The translations under genes were made by a program, and so were the position numbers. The notes under the pieces were generated by a model. The model had not been told where the DNA came from and searched no databases. It saw only the letters and a program-made list of their open reading frames with translations. Positions 1-11,496 of a DNA stretch of 64,000 bases are shown here, in pieces; position 1 is the first letter of the stretch, and each line of letters opens with the position of its first letter. Source of the stretch: Cenococcum geophilum 1.58 (taxonomy: Eukaryota; Ascomycota; Dothideomycetes; Gloniales; Gloniaceae); the NCBI GenBank assembly GCA_001692895.1, contig KV748196.1:1550001-1614000 (forward strand). Reading direction: 5' to 3'.

Positions 1-1045
1 TTTAAATCCATTTCTTTAAAAAGGTTTGCAGCTATGGCTATATAGTAATTTACTCTTTATTAAGCTAATTAAGTGCGATCTAGTTTAGCAATTAGTCTTT
101 AATCTTACTAATAATCCAGCGTATACACTCTTTAGTATTATTTTGTATCATCAGCATCTTAAAGAAGTTGTCTACCTTATAAACCTAATCGTCCAACTAC
201 TAGGCGTTAGGTCTATGGCGGAGTTCTAAACTATTAGAGGCCTTAGCCAATCGGTTTATATCCTTTTTCCATTTATAGCGTAGATAACTCTTTAAGTCTT
301 CTATACCTCCTTAGGTAGGTATTAAGTAGCTCCTAAAAAGCCCTTAACCTTAACTAGGTTATAAAAGAATTTACCTAGCTTAAATTAGACCCTACTAGAT
401 CTAGATTTACCCTTAAAGGGTTCTAATATATTTATTAGTAGCTTCCTCCTATATAGCTTCTAAGAGCCTTATAACAGCTTCCTAATATCTATCTTAAAGG
501 AGATTAGTATAGGGCTCTTAACCTTCTAAACTTAGGCCTAGGGAAGCTCCTACTATAGAGGTAGTATTAGTACTAGTAGCTAGTATAGGTTTCCTAATAA
601 GGCTTAGGTCTTAAGTTAGTAATTAGCTTAGATTACCTAAAGGGGTAGGCCCGCTTAGCTTATAAGTAGTTTATATACCGCCACTATACTAATTATAGGC
701 TGGTGGTCTTCCGAGAGGGTTTTAGTTAGTTCTCTAGTTAAATATATTAGTATATTCCTCTAGTATTTCTAGCTTAGGGGAAGATCTTAAAGTCGCCTCT
801 AGCGCTTAATCTTCTAATTAGCCTAGGTAGGGCTAAAGGGGTTCTAGTTACTTTCTAGTAGCGTTATAACCGTTATAAAGGGTATCTACGTTTTCCTTAG
901 CGGTAACTATAGGTATGTAAGAGTCTTTAAGCTCCTAGAGCATCTAGGTATTAGGGCTTATTCGGCTATCTTACCTAAAGGGTTATATTATCGCAATCTC
1001 TCGCTATCGGAGGGACCTTCCTACCTTTACGCGACGGCTTTCCAT
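1..1045 (-). pseudogene. unrecognised gag-like reading frame, open at the left edge
   Basis: A single minus-strand frame of about 348 codons runs from an ATG at 1045 to a TAA at 4-2, broken only by TAA/TAG codons of the RIP type. Read through these stops it is rich in Gln, Leu and charged residues and predicted mostly helical. It has a Pro/Gly-rich linker near codons 125-150 and a long helical C-terminal part with motifs such as GGIEDLKSYLRYKWKK and DNFFKMLM. I see no zinc knuckle, protease or polymerase motif. Composition and transposon neighbours suggest the capsid or ORF1 protein of a retroelement whose pol lies to the left of the window, but I do not recognise the family. The terminal TAA may itself be a mutated Gln codon. 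Confidence 0.4.
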
Positions 1046-1340
1046 AAGGTATCCGTGGAGTTTCCATTTAGGTTATTATAAGATTTTAAGGGAGAATAGT
1101 AGTTATAAATAAAAGATATAAACAAACAATCTAGTCCTTAAAGCCGACTACCCTTCTAAAAAAGAGTAGAAAGGATTTAAATATAAGGGGATCTTATAGA
1201 CAGGGGGCTATAAGGACACGATTAAAACAGGATAGATTAGTAAGAGAAACGAATCCTTAAGAAGGTAAGGCCTCTGGGATTGTGGAGACTATATACTACA
1301 GGCATATACCTCCAGTATATAACTGGCGACCATCTAAAAG
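1046..1340. other. spacer between the left-edge frame and Copia-1
   Basis: No reading frame or terminal repeat is recognisable here. The stretch follows the stop of Copia-1 pol and should hold its 3' LTR, but it shares no visible sequence with the presumed 5' LTR at 6510-6885. Copia-1 therefore appears to lack its 3' LTR or to have one too mutated to see. Confidence 0.3.
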
Positions 1341-4300
1341 GCGTCCGGGGGTTGTCCTAAGGGCAACCTAAGGTGTCCGCAATAATATCCCTTACAGCTT
1401 TGCCTTAGTTATAGCGTCTATTAGGTTATTTCCGCCGCTAATCTATTTAACCTCTATAATCTCACGTCGTTTATAGGCCTAACGTAAGTACATTAGGTCA
1501 ACCATAAGCCTCTTCTCTTATATCGTACCTAGTTTAACTAGGTAGTCGTAAAGGGGCTTTAAATCGGTATATAAAACTAGGGGTAACTACTCCAGTTATA
1601 GAATCTTCTGGACCGTTAATTTAATTACGGCTGCTATATTAAAGCTATAGGCTAGTGCATATAGTTTAGAAGCTAATACACTTTAGGTTACTTATTTACA
1701 CTTAATTAAGGACTAATACAGTATATTTACGTCCTAATTACAGTCCATAAGTACAATTACAAAGCCGATTCGTAATAATAGGTCTTTATTATTAGCAAAA
1801 GATACATCTATAAATACTAGTAGGCTAAGGAAATTCAGGTCTAGTGGTACAAAAGTAAGTCCCCTTACTACATTGTCGATTTGCTACTAAATGCGCTTAT
1901 TAAGCTGCTTAATATTTTCTTCTTATAGGTCTACTGCCTAGGCCGTAAAGGACAGGTCATAGGTAGATTTAGGTTAACAGACTATAGCAATATAGGCGCC
2001 TCTTACACGCTATACAGCGTATTAGTCCTTCGTATTTACGGTCTTATAGGTCTTTCTATAGGAACTAGTAAGGTCCGTAGGCTTTACTATAACAGGCTTT
2101 AGGTTTTAAGCTTAGCGTTCCTAAGTTAGCTTAATTAGGTTGCCCTTTTATATAATTAAGCCTCTATTAAACTTAATTAGAGTCTACTTAGTTAACTGCT
2201 TTTACGGCTTTACTAAGAACTTTACCTTTTATAGTTTAGTTTCTTTAACATCCGCAAAGGTTTGGTCTACTAGAAAGAGGGTATTATTAATTTAGAGTCT
2301 AACAATACCGAGGCCGTTTAATAGGGTGTATAAGAGCCAACTGTTCCATTTTAAGTTTACTAATATAATGCTAGTGGTACATCTTAAACCAATAGTTTCC
2401 GGCTTCTAGTACTCTGTAAAGAGGTTTTATAACCTATAAAATTATTTCTAATTATAGGTTAAGCTTACAGGGTAGTTATATAAAGATATCCCTACTTAGG
2501 TAGGTATTTAACTGCACGTAGGCTTATAAGATATCCCGTAAGTAGAGGGCTATAGGTTTAGTTTGCTGTAGTCCAAGCGTAAGTATAAGTATAATCCGTT
2601 AACTAACTCATTAAATTATAGGCAATTACGTAAGGACTAGGTCCTTTTCCTAGTTATTATAAGCTTATATAACGAGCCTTAATTTCTTAAAAGCTTTATT
2701 AGTACTAGGGTGCTTAATCTTATTAACGAAGCGTAAGTTAAATATACGGACGCCTTACGGAATATCTTTTTCCATTACGACCGTAAAGACGCCCTTTTTA
2801 AGTAGTCCGTTAATCTCTTTACGCCGTAAGTCTATATAAGGGGTTTTCTGTACTAGAACTAATATATCTATAGGTAGAGATTGCCTTGCGGATATGCCTA
2901 TAGAGGTTAAGTAATTCTTTATTACGGGGTTTTTAGTTATAGGGTGCTTTCGGGGGCGTCCTCAGCCACGCTTTATAGTAGGTTTAGCGGGTTTAGTAAG
3001 TTTCTAGGGGACTTCTAAGGTAGGCAGGGGTACTTCCAGTTCATTTAGTTTGGCGGGTACTTCCAGTTCGTCTAGTTTAACATCATAGGTATTTTTAGGC
3101 CAAAAGTAGGGTTTTACAAACGTGCTTTTAAAGCTAGTTAGCCCGCTAGGAAGCTGTACACAACAAATCTCGTTTTCTACGGCTAGTAGATAATAGGGTC
3201 CATTCTAGCTACCGCTTTCACACTATATAAGGACTTTAGAGTTAAGCGGGAGGTTATATACTAAGGTTGTATTAGGTCCGTTACGGTGGTATAGGGCGTT
3301 ATTAACAGTTTATTTAGCCCGTAATTTAACTATTTCGGCCATTGCCTTCTATATTATAGCTACTCGTTCCGTAATAAACGGGGCAGAAGGGCCTAGGTTA
3401 CTCATCCTTAGGTAAGCTCTATAAACTAAGAGGGTAGGTACTAGTCTATTAGGGCTAGCGGTATCGTTAACGGCTTTTACGGCTATCTGTAAAGCTAGTT
3501 TCTTTTAGATATCCTTACACTCGTCCATAATAATCTAATAAGCTCTCTATAGAGCTAGGTAAGCTTACTCAATAAGCCTAACAGACTAGTGCGCCTTAAC
3601 TAGAACGGCTTTTATTAAAATAGCTATGGCTATAGCGTACTATTAGAATTCTTTACTAATAAAGTTCCTACTAGCGTTATAGGTAATATACTTAGGAGGT
3701 CTAAGGTATATATTAATTTAGTAAGTCCGTAAAATATCCCAGATATATTTTATAGATATATTTTATAACTAACGGGTAGCTTAATAGTGGGTTGCCTCGT
3801 CGATTATATATAATACTGGACTGCCGTTAATATATATAATATCCACGTATACTAAGTAGTTAAAGTTAAGGTCCTTATAAAGGGTAAACTTAAATTAGCC
3901 TAGGGAACGTCCGTATTTCTAGCAAAAGAAGCAGTATTTAGTCAGGTGGTCAATTGCCTTCCTGTTAACATTATTATATCTAAAGCGTTTAAGGACTCTA
4001 TATAGCTTTTCGGCTGACAGGTGGCCAAAACGGCGGTATAGGCGTAGATTTCTATACTAGTGAAGTAGCACGGGTTATAGTTAAAAGATTCCTAAATATA
4101 GGTCCGTAAAGTCTCTCCCTATATAAGGAACGGGTGTCTAAATCGTTATATAATTGGCAGGGTAATATACTTACTTCCTAGGGCAGTTACAGGGCCGATT
4201 AAGGTGTCCGTAACATTGTTATAGTAAACCTATAACCTATCTATATCCGTAAGGCAAAGTAAGAAAGGGGTATCTACTTTTACTATATGGAAGTTAACTA

Positions 4301-4760
4301 GGCTAATTAGGGTCTTAACTGCAACTAATCTAATTAATATAGTTAAGCCGATGCCAAATTAGACGTTTATGGCCCCAGTTTACATAGTATTAATATCCGT
4401 ATTATTATTTACGGTGGTCCTATATATAAGGTATTATCTATAACCTACAGTAGACTTCTTAGAGGCACCTATGTTAATTATAACACCATAAAATTCCTTA
4501 GGGGTATAGCGTTCTATAGTAATATATGCAAATAGGTTCTGCTTATAATCTATAACGTTTATAATAGGGGTGCTTACAAAATAGTTTTTGGGCGCAACTA
4601 AGTATATAAAGGAACGGTCGGCTAATACGGTCGTAATATTAAAGGCTTAGCTGTCTATAAAAGGTCCAAAAGTGGTTAGGAATATCTCTAAGGTCTCTTA
4701 TTCCTAAGCGTTTAAGTTAAAGTCAATTATAAGGGTTTCTATTAACTTATTAGGGGGCTC
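1340..4760 (-). pseudogene. pol: Copia-1 pol (protease, integrase, RT, RNase H)
   Basis: Going 5' to 3' on the minus strand: a protease motif near 4481-4464 reads I-I-N-I-G-A-S where copia has I-D-T-G-A-S. The GAG-pre-integrase HHCC region with its two Cys lies near 3935-3905. The integrase core keeps the first Asp (Y-V-D-I-L) near 3850, but the second reads Y-N-A. The RT core near 2300-2270, T-D-D-T in fungal copia elements, reads I-N-N-T. RNase H near 1860-1440 shows D-V-S-F-A-N-N followed by the L-A-S-K-L-Y-A-L-A segment. Pol ends in an A-I-T-K-A-K tail about 1345. Product and order are established for the family; loss of activity is inferred from the lost acidic residues and many stops. 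Confidence 0.85.
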
Positions 4761-6245
4761 TTCTACTTCCTCTCCTTTGTATTCCAAAATGAACTAATTA
4801 ATACGGCTATTAAGTCTCTTCCTAGACTTATTACGTTCTTTCTAGGTATACCTTATAGACTAATATCCTTTCTTACCGCACACGAAGCACTTCTAGCTAG
4901 TTTATCTGCAGGGGTATATTTTTATATAGGGGTTACTACGGGGGTTATAGGTAGGACTTAGTCGGTATAGGTGCTGCTAGTAGTAACGGCGGTCCGTAAA
5001 GTAGACGTCTAAGTCTATTTATAGATATTAAATATCCGTAATAAAGGCTTAAGTACTACCTGGTGGGTTTAAGACTTTATACGTTATAATAGAGGAGCGT
5101 AGATTATTAATAAGGCCAGCTAAGGTATCTATAGGCTTGTAGTAGGCGTACTTATAAGGCTCTACTTTCTAGTAGGCTGTAATAAGTTTATTATACAGGA
5201 AGTCGTCTATTTAAAGCTTAGTGTTAAGGCCGTGCTATAGGTGCTAGAGGTCTTTAATAAGAATTTACAGGCACTCTATAGTCGATTTTTTAGTATTCTT
5301 ATTAATTACGGTCCATAGCTTAGTCGCATTCTATTAGGTAAGGATATTACACTTATATTCCGGTCCTTTAAAGTAGTTATAGGTAGCTTCGTATAGCTTA
5401 TTAAAGGGGACACCAAGGGGGTTACTCTTAAGGTTAGTGTAGTAGTGGTTAAGTACTAGGCCGCGCAGTATAGTAGAGTAGGCTTAGCTAAACTCTTATT
5501 TAGGAATATTAGCCTTCTGGCAAAGGTCCGTAAAGATAGTTAGTTTAAAGTTAAAATTGTTGTTTTCACCGCTATACTTAGATTTGTTAGTGTAGAGCTT
5601 AACTAGGTTAGCTAGCTCCTTATTATAGGTCTTTATTTAGGTAGTTTGCGGATCTATAACTTAAGCAACAGAAGGGGTTTAGTCCGTATTTTAGTTTATA
5701 GGGGTATTACGGTCCATAATTTGGGTTATAGTAGTATTATAGTCCATGACTTAAGTATTAGGTGTACTTTAGCCAGTAAGATTAATTCTAATACTACTTA
5801 GGTTTATAAAACGAATTTAGTTAAATAGGTTAGCTATAAGGCCAGAGATTCTATTAAGTTTAAAGGAGGTAAAGAGGTCGCTGGTTTTAATATAATCTAA
5901 AATCTACTCTTTAGTCCATTCCGTTTAGTCTTTCTTATATAGTATATCATATAGAGACCGTGCAATAGTAACTCGTTTATCCCTTTTAACCCATACGCCT
6001 TAGTGACGTAAAAGGATTTATAGGTTATAAATAGTAGTAGGGTTATAAGCCTTAAAAATATCTTCCGTAAAGTCCGCAAAGTCTTCCTTATATTACTCCT
6101 ACAGGTCGTTATTTATAAGCTTAAAATATCCGTATTTAAGGATTTTGTATTTAATATAGTTGTTAATATTAGTTATGGACGTAAGGTTAACTCCTTAGCT
6201 CCATTTCTCTTAACCTTTATTAATCTGCTTGCTTATATCTGCCAT
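4760..6245 (-). pseudogene. gag: Copia-1 gag
   Basis: The frame starts at an ATG at 6245 (M-A-D-I-S-K-Q). It runs through a helical capsid-like region of about 430 codons to a zinc knuckle at about 4889-4848 reading C-F-V-C-G-K-K-G-Y. The third Cys is Tyr (TGT to TAT), and the Trp after it is a stop (TGG to TAG). This is the fungal copia C-x2-C-x4-C-W-S-T-x-H form. It is continuous with pol, as usual in copia. Most internal stops are at Gln/Trp positions. The short frame at 5897-6079 on the same strand is in another phase and is a by-product. Confidence 0.75.
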
Positions 6246-6509
6246 ACTATGTAGTATAGTACGTAGCGGGTGGAAAAGGTCTTGTAGTGGTCTGTAAAGG
6301 CGGTTAATAGGTCCGTACCAGTTTATAGAAGGGTAAGAGGTTTCCGTAAGGTCTTATAACGGTTTATAAAGGTAATTAGCAGGTCCGTAGTGGTTTGCAG
6401 GAGGGTAGGGGGTTCCGTAAAGGTCTATATTTACGTTTATAACTTTTAATAAACCGTACTAAGACTTAAATAAGTATATAGAGTTAGAGATAAGTCCGTA
6501 ATCCCCGAC
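6246..6509 (-). other. Copia-1 leader with a degenerate tandem repeat
   Basis: Untranslated leader between the presumed 5' LTR and the gag ATG. It contains about two copies of a roughly 90-bp unit (about 6310-6430). Both share an AGGTCCGTA block followed by an AGGGTA-rich block and TTCCGTAA. No reading frame is visible. Confidence 0.4.
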
Positions 6510-6885
6510 TTCTAACCTTTTAGCAGATCGTACTGGGAGTCTAAACAGGTAGTCGCTATTAAGTATCACTCGGGGGGAGGTGTCGAGTAGTTGCTAATCT
6601 GTGCGCGCTCACTAATCAGTATTTGTACTAATTTAATAGCACAAGTAAGTTAGATTTAGGGGCACGAAATACGTATAGTATCGTATACTCTTTTAGATAA
6701 TAGTGACTGTCAATTATATAAAGCAGACTACGTGGTTTATATACTAATGCACCTCCCCCCTAATTAGTTAGTGCTTTATAAGTGCACTAAACGCGTAAGC
6801 GGGTAGTTAGTACACTAAACGCGTAAACGCGTACCTGGTGTACTAAACGCGTAAGCATACAGTTGGTATAACAGGTGCTGTAATT
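6510..6885 (-). repeat. probable 5' LTR of Copia-1
   Basis: This stretch stands out by intact CpG (ACGCGT, CGCTC, CGGGGGGAGG) amid RIP-mutated sequence. It lies where the 5' LTR of Copia-1 should be, and Copia-2 is cut off at its outer edge. On the minus strand it would start near TGTATAATTACAG or TGTTATACCAAC. No second copy exists in the window, so neither LTR status nor exact ends are proved. Confidence 0.45.
6784..6855. promoter_or_regulatory. ACGCGT cluster in the Copia-1 LTR-like region
   Basis: Three copies of ACTAAACGCGTAA lie at about 6786-6798, 6814-6826 and 6842-6854, spaced 28-29 bp. Together they give four ACGCGT hexamers. ACGCGT is the MluI cell-cycle box bound by the fungal MBF factor. 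A role as an upstream activating sequence of the retrotransposon is inference from the motif and its position in U3. Confidence 0.4.
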
Positions 6886-6889
6886 ATAC

Positions 6890-9560
6890 ATTAAGCTTTT
6901 CCTTTAGCTTTACTATAAGATTTACTATTATTAGCTTATCCTCTTTAAGAGCTAAGAATTAGTTGTCTCCTAAGATAATTATATTATTAGCTTATATACC
7001 AACAATTCTAAATAGGGTTCCCGTAGTTATAATAAGGAAGTAGGGATTAAATATAGAAGTAGTTATTAAAAGCTTCTCTTTATAGTGCTTACTATAGGTA
7101 GCCTACTAATAAGTTCCTACCTCTGTAATTTTATATAATGGCTTAAGTATAACCATAATTATATCTTTAGGATACTAGTGGCAAATTTGCTCTAGAAGGT
7201 ATGCCAATATTAAGCGCTAAAGGTGCGTCTTTAATTAGGTATAGGCTTAAGTAATATCTCGTAAATAAACCGCTATTCTATTCTTTATTAAGGAGGGAGC
7301 TAATATAATAATAACTCGCTAACTAGCTCGTTAAATTATAGGAGATTATATAAAAATTATCTCTTTACTATTATTGTTATAACCTTAGATAATAAGCCTT
7401 AATTTCTTAAATAGGGCGTTAGTAGCCTTGCCCTTAATCTTATTAACTATCCTTAACTTAAAGATGCAAACTTTATTAAACTTAGTAAGGTTATACTTCT
7501 TAAATTTAAAGACTCCTCTTATAATAAGACCGTTAATTTCCTACTTATTAGATACTTAGAAAGGAGCTCCTAGGGTTATAATACAACCTTCCTTTTAGAG
7601 CTGTTTTACGAGCTTAAAGTTAGCCTTCTCTTTAGCTGTTATAAAGNCTATTAATAACTTAACTCTATTTTTAATAGCGGCAACAAATTATTCTTTAAAA
7701 TTAATAAGATATTAATAATTTTATAATCCCTTTGGGTGACCTCTACTACGTTATAGTTATAGCGTATCTACTATAATTATATTAGGATTATAGTCGCCTT
7801 TTAAAGTATATTAATCGTAGTTTTCCTCTAAGGTATCTTCTAGGGCATCCTATAAAGGCTTAGAATTATTATCTTTATAGTAAGGCTTAATAATAGTTAA
7901 ATAGAATTAAGTAGGTCTGTAAGGCATCTAAATAGTATAAGTTTAACTATTAATTATAATAAGTTAGTATAGGCCTAACTATCCTCCCTTTTTACGCTAT
8001 ATATATACCTTAGACTAGAGTAGCAGATTAAGTATAGTTAAGGTATTTAGGCCATTTCTTATTCCTAGTATATTATTAACCTAGCGTATAGCGTAAAGAC
8101 GTTATACCTCCTTTATTGCCTTATAAATAGCCTTAGCTTATTATATAATAGAGGGAGATAGTAAAGAATTATTAGTTATTTAAGGGTAGGCGCTAAAGAC
8201 TAGTAATATAGGTATAAGTCTATCCAAGCTAGCAGAATTATTAATAGCTTTAATAGCTATTTATAAGGTAAGTTTTTTACTAGCATCCTTTAGTTCTAAA
8301 GGGATAATCTTATATACGCGGTGTAATAGTATATAATATTATTCCACTTTTTTAATACTATTATATGCCTTAATGGGGACTTCCTTAACCTTAATTGCTA
8401 TTACCTTTATTTATTATTAGAACTCTATAGATAAGAAGTTCTTTCCTATATTATAGATAATTTAATTAAGGGGTCCTAAATAGATATTAATCTAGTATAA
8501 TTAAAGGGTATCTTATATATTTCTAGCTAATATATCTTTTAAGAAACGCGCGGCTTAGAAGGTAGTTAAGAAGTTAATAATTTAAAGTATTAGCTTACTA
8601 CTAAGATATATAACGTTAATAATAATATAAAAGTTAAAGTTATAGTTATCCTTAAGGGTAAACTTAAATCGGCTAGGGGACTTTTGGTTTATTTAATAGT
8701 AATAGTAGTACTTTATAAGGTGCTTAATTACCTTAAGCTTAACTTTATAGCCTACTTACTAAAGAACCCTAAGTAATTAATAAATAGATAGGTAGCTAAA
8801 ACAATGGTATAGTTAGCGTAATTCTAACTTAGTTAAGTAGCTTTAAGTAACACTCTTTTCTAGTTAATAAAGGAGTAACTAGGGGTAACCCTACTTACGC
8901 ATAATAGGTACCTAATTATCTCCCTAAATAAGTATATTCTTAAGGTTATTAAGCGTAACGCCTAACTTATTTATATTTTTAATGTAAAATAGAAACGGAG
9001 TATTTATAGGAATAATATAGAAAGTAATATATCCTAAGGGGGTTTGGACCCTAATTATGCTAAGAAAGATTATAGTACCTTTATTAAAGCGAATTATATA
9101 TTAGCCTGCCGTTAATTAGTTAATCTAAATAGAGCTATTAAGCTACTAAAGAGCTTAAACTTAAGGTTCTTCTACTATAGATACTTCTACGGCTCCTATA
9201 TCTGGTATAATACTATAAAAAACATACGCTAAATATCTATTATTAAAGGAAAACGTAGAACTCTCCTTTAGCTTATTAAAGATATTTAATTTTATAATAG
9301 AATAGAGCGTAGATTAATTATTAAGAATAGTAACGGTTTATATACTATCTACCTTACTATACTTAGTAAAGTATTAGTTAGGGGAGTAGTCCTTAATTTC
9401 TATATTTATAAGGAGCTATTTAACCTTATTAACCTTACCCTTAAGATCTTTTACGCCTTTATATTAAACTAAAAAGCTTTAAAAGTAGGCCACAGTAACC
9501 TTATAATTTTTAATATTTCTTATACTTTAATGGAACTTATTATATACCTTTTTTTACTTA
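6890..9560 (-). pseudogene. pol: Copia-2 pol (protease, integrase, partial RT)
   Basis: The minus strand shows a protease with I-P-D-I-G-A-V (family D-T-G-A) near 9220-9180. The GAG-pre-integrase region near 8720-8680 has its Cys residues as Tyr, followed by S-P-S-R-F-K-F-T-L-K-D. The integrase core near 8620-8560 reads N-V-I-Y-L. The RT segment ends with G-I-Q-A-N-N-T-I-I-L-G-D near 6990-6960 (family T-D-D-T). Coding homology stops at about 6893, inside the RT thumb. Pairwise it aligns with Copia-1 in the pre-integrase and RT regions but is clearly diverged. One N lies at about 7647. Confidence 0.75.
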
Positions 9561-10620
9561 TTAAGAGAGTATCTAGTTAACTAGTAATTTAGCTTCTTAT
9601 AAACGTAGCACTTTTTTTAATAATTACTTTAAAATAAACCTTTATAAGGACCTCTATAATTACCTTATAGTTAATATTAATTATACCCTCTTTTATATTC
9701 CCTACCACGGCCACTATATATTTAATTAGTTTAGTTATAATTATATTAGTTAGGTAAAGTTTTCGGTATAAAACTATTAAGATTCTTATATTTATATTAT
9801 AGTACCTATAGCGGAGCATAGCTTAGTATATACTCCTTTAAATATATTTATAGGTTTATATAGCACTATATTATACTTAGGAATATTATAGCATACTAAG
9901 ATAACCTAGTCCCTTAGGCTATTCTTATTTTAGTAAGTTTTAGTAAGGCTATATTAAATTTTCTAAAGTTTATTAAAGAGTAGTTAAAGGTACTTTAAAT
10001 AAGTTTTTATTAGGTTAAAAGCAATAACTCTTTAAAATATAGTTTCCCGCTATTCGGATATATAAAGTTAGCGATTTTTATTAGTCTTAAAGTAAGCTCT
10101 AATAAGCTAAAGTATTATATTAAAGCTATAGTTTTTACCTGTAATATAGTCGTAATAGAATATTACTACCTATCCCTTTAATATAATGGAGAAAGCGTAG
10201 TAGTACTAGTGGCATTAAATTTTAACTTTATTACAATAGTTATAGAAAACCTATAGTTTTACTCTAAGTATGTTATATAGTTCTCCTCTAAACTTCTTCT
10301 CTTTATCTAAATATACCTTTATTAGATTTGTGACTACTTATAGTAGAGGCTTACTAATTAGCTAGGATAGAGGGGGTAGAGGTAGTAGAGGGGGTAGTAG
10401 AAGAGCACCTCTAGGTAGGAGAGCACCTCCTAATAGGAGAGTACCTTTAGGTAGGGGGTTAGCGTTCTAGGGGTTTTAATATAAATTAAAGTTGCCTTCT
10501 AAAGAATATGGGTTAGTTTTAGGTTTCCGTAGTTAACGTATAATCTTAGCTTCTATCTATACTAGTTCTTCTATACTAATAATAACGGCCTAAATATTGC
10601 TAGTAATTAGGTTACTATTC
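9560..10620 (-). pseudogene. gag: Copia-2 gag
   Basis: From about 10600 the minus strand encodes a Pro/Leu-rich N-terminal segment from GGTGCTCTCC-type repeats. A helical capsid region follows (K-V-Y-L-D-K-E-K-K-F-R-G-E-L, then R-A-Y-F-K-T-N-K-N-R). An Arg/Gly-rich basic segment and a zinc knuckle near 9605-9575 read C-Y-V-Y-K-K-L-N-Y with later Cys as Tyr. The order capsid, basic tail, C-x2-C knuckle is standard for fungal copia gag. I could not fix the start codon. The 76-residue frame at 9589-9819 overlaps the knuckle in another phase and is not the product. Confidence 0.65.
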
Positions 10621-11490
10621 TTAGTAATATATACCCTATTCCTATAAAGGAAGTCTTAGAAATCCTAAACAATATTAATATTACTAAGTACCTAAGTGTC
10701 GGCGGTCTATCTTACGAAATCCTCCCTAAAATATTCCTATAGTTATAAATCGGTATAGTATCTACTTTAGTAGAATAGGATATAGTATAGAAGAAAGCTA
10801 TTAACTTATTTTATAGTATAAGTTATTATATTAATAGTAAATTCGTCCTAATTTTTATTAATGAATTTTACATATATAGCTACCCCTAGTAGTAAGAAGT
10901 CTTCCTAGTCGTTTAAAGTAGGCGTAGCTATATTTTTAAAGGGAGGGGAATATTATTAGTTTAGGGATTGTTATTTAGTACGCGTTTATAACGTATATTT
11001 ATAATTATAGGGCTTAGGACTAGTTCTAGCCTTAAATTATAAAGACTTATAAAGTATATTATTCTGCGTAATAGACATAAGAATCCGTAATCTTAAAAAG
11101 GCTTAGGACTAGTTTTAGCCTTTAAATCTTTAGATTTATAGAAGAGTTCTATTTAAGGTTTAGGACTAGTTCTAACCTTAAAAGACAGCTTCCTCTAGCA
11201 TAAGTAGCACTAGTATAGTAGCTTATCTCTTCTTAGTAGAATACTTAGCTATTCTATAGTATAACAGTAAAGTTAATTACTAATTAGTGTTAGTTATATA
11301 AGGTAATATTATATAGCTACAGTTCGTAGATAGTATAATAATTGTTATTCTATATATCTTAATAAGGGAGGGCGAGGAGCTTAAGGCTCCTCGCTACGCT
11401 AGTGCTACGGCGACACATAACGGCAACTTGCCGCACGTAACGGCAACTTGCTATATATGACGGCAATATACCTTATATAGTAAGCGCTTA
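10620..11490 (-). other. Copia-2 5' region with palindromes, hairpin and short tandem repeats
   Basis: No gene is evident. The stretch holds three copies of a GG(C/T)TTAGGACTAGTT-type imperfect palindrome near 11011, 11100 and 11158. A perfect 9-bp hairpin (GCGAGGAGC/GCTCCTCGC) lies at 11372-11394. About 2.7 units of a 20-bp repeat with core TAACGGCAACTTGC lie at 11416-11470. It most likely represents the LTR and leader of Copia-2, but the ends are not identifiable. Confidence 0.4.
11372..11394. repeat. perfect 9-bp inverted repeat (hairpin)
   Basis: GCGAGGAGC and GCTCCTCGC flank a 5-nt TTAAG loop. It is GC-rich and unmutated in an AT-rich setting. It could be a terminator or LTR terminal structure; function unknown. 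Confidence 0.5.
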
Positions 11491-11496
11491 CCTTTA

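Larger units (their letters stand above)
1340..6885 (-). mobile_element. Copia-1: Ty1/copia LTR retrotransposon relic
   Basis: The minus strand encodes, in order, gag with a CCHC knuckle, protease, integrase, reverse transcriptase and RNase H, the order that defines Ty1/copia. The 5' end is LTR-like sequence at 6510-6885; no matching 3' LTR is seen. Premature stops are TAG/TAA, and key residues have changed by C-to-T or G-to-A. It is among the best preserved coding relics in the window, but catalytic Asp-to-Asn changes make it inactive. It abuts Copia-2, which is truncated exactly where the Copia-1 LTR-like region starts. Confidence 0.85.
6890..11490 (-). mobile_element. Copia-2: truncated Ty1/copia element
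   Basis: A second copia relic, same strand as Copia-1 but a different subfamily, judged by divergent gag and protease. It holds gag, knuckle, protease, integrase and RT as far as the catalytic core, and stops at about 6890 next to the Copia-1 LTR-like region. RNase H and the 3' LTR are missing. The 5' LTR/leader should lie in 10620-11490, but its outer end cannot be set. RIP is heavier than in Copia-1. Confidence 0.75.

Noticed and set aside
5897-6079. 60-residue minus frame with a TTG start
   Set aside because: It lies in another phase of Copia-1 gag; the gag frame with the ATG at 6245 and the knuckle explains the region.
9589-9819. 76-residue minus frame
   Set aside because: Overlaps the Copia-2 zinc-knuckle region in the wrong phase.
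11416-11470. CRISPR-like short repeats
   Set aside because: Fewer than three degenerate 20-bp tandem units with no spacers, in a eukaryotic transposon region.
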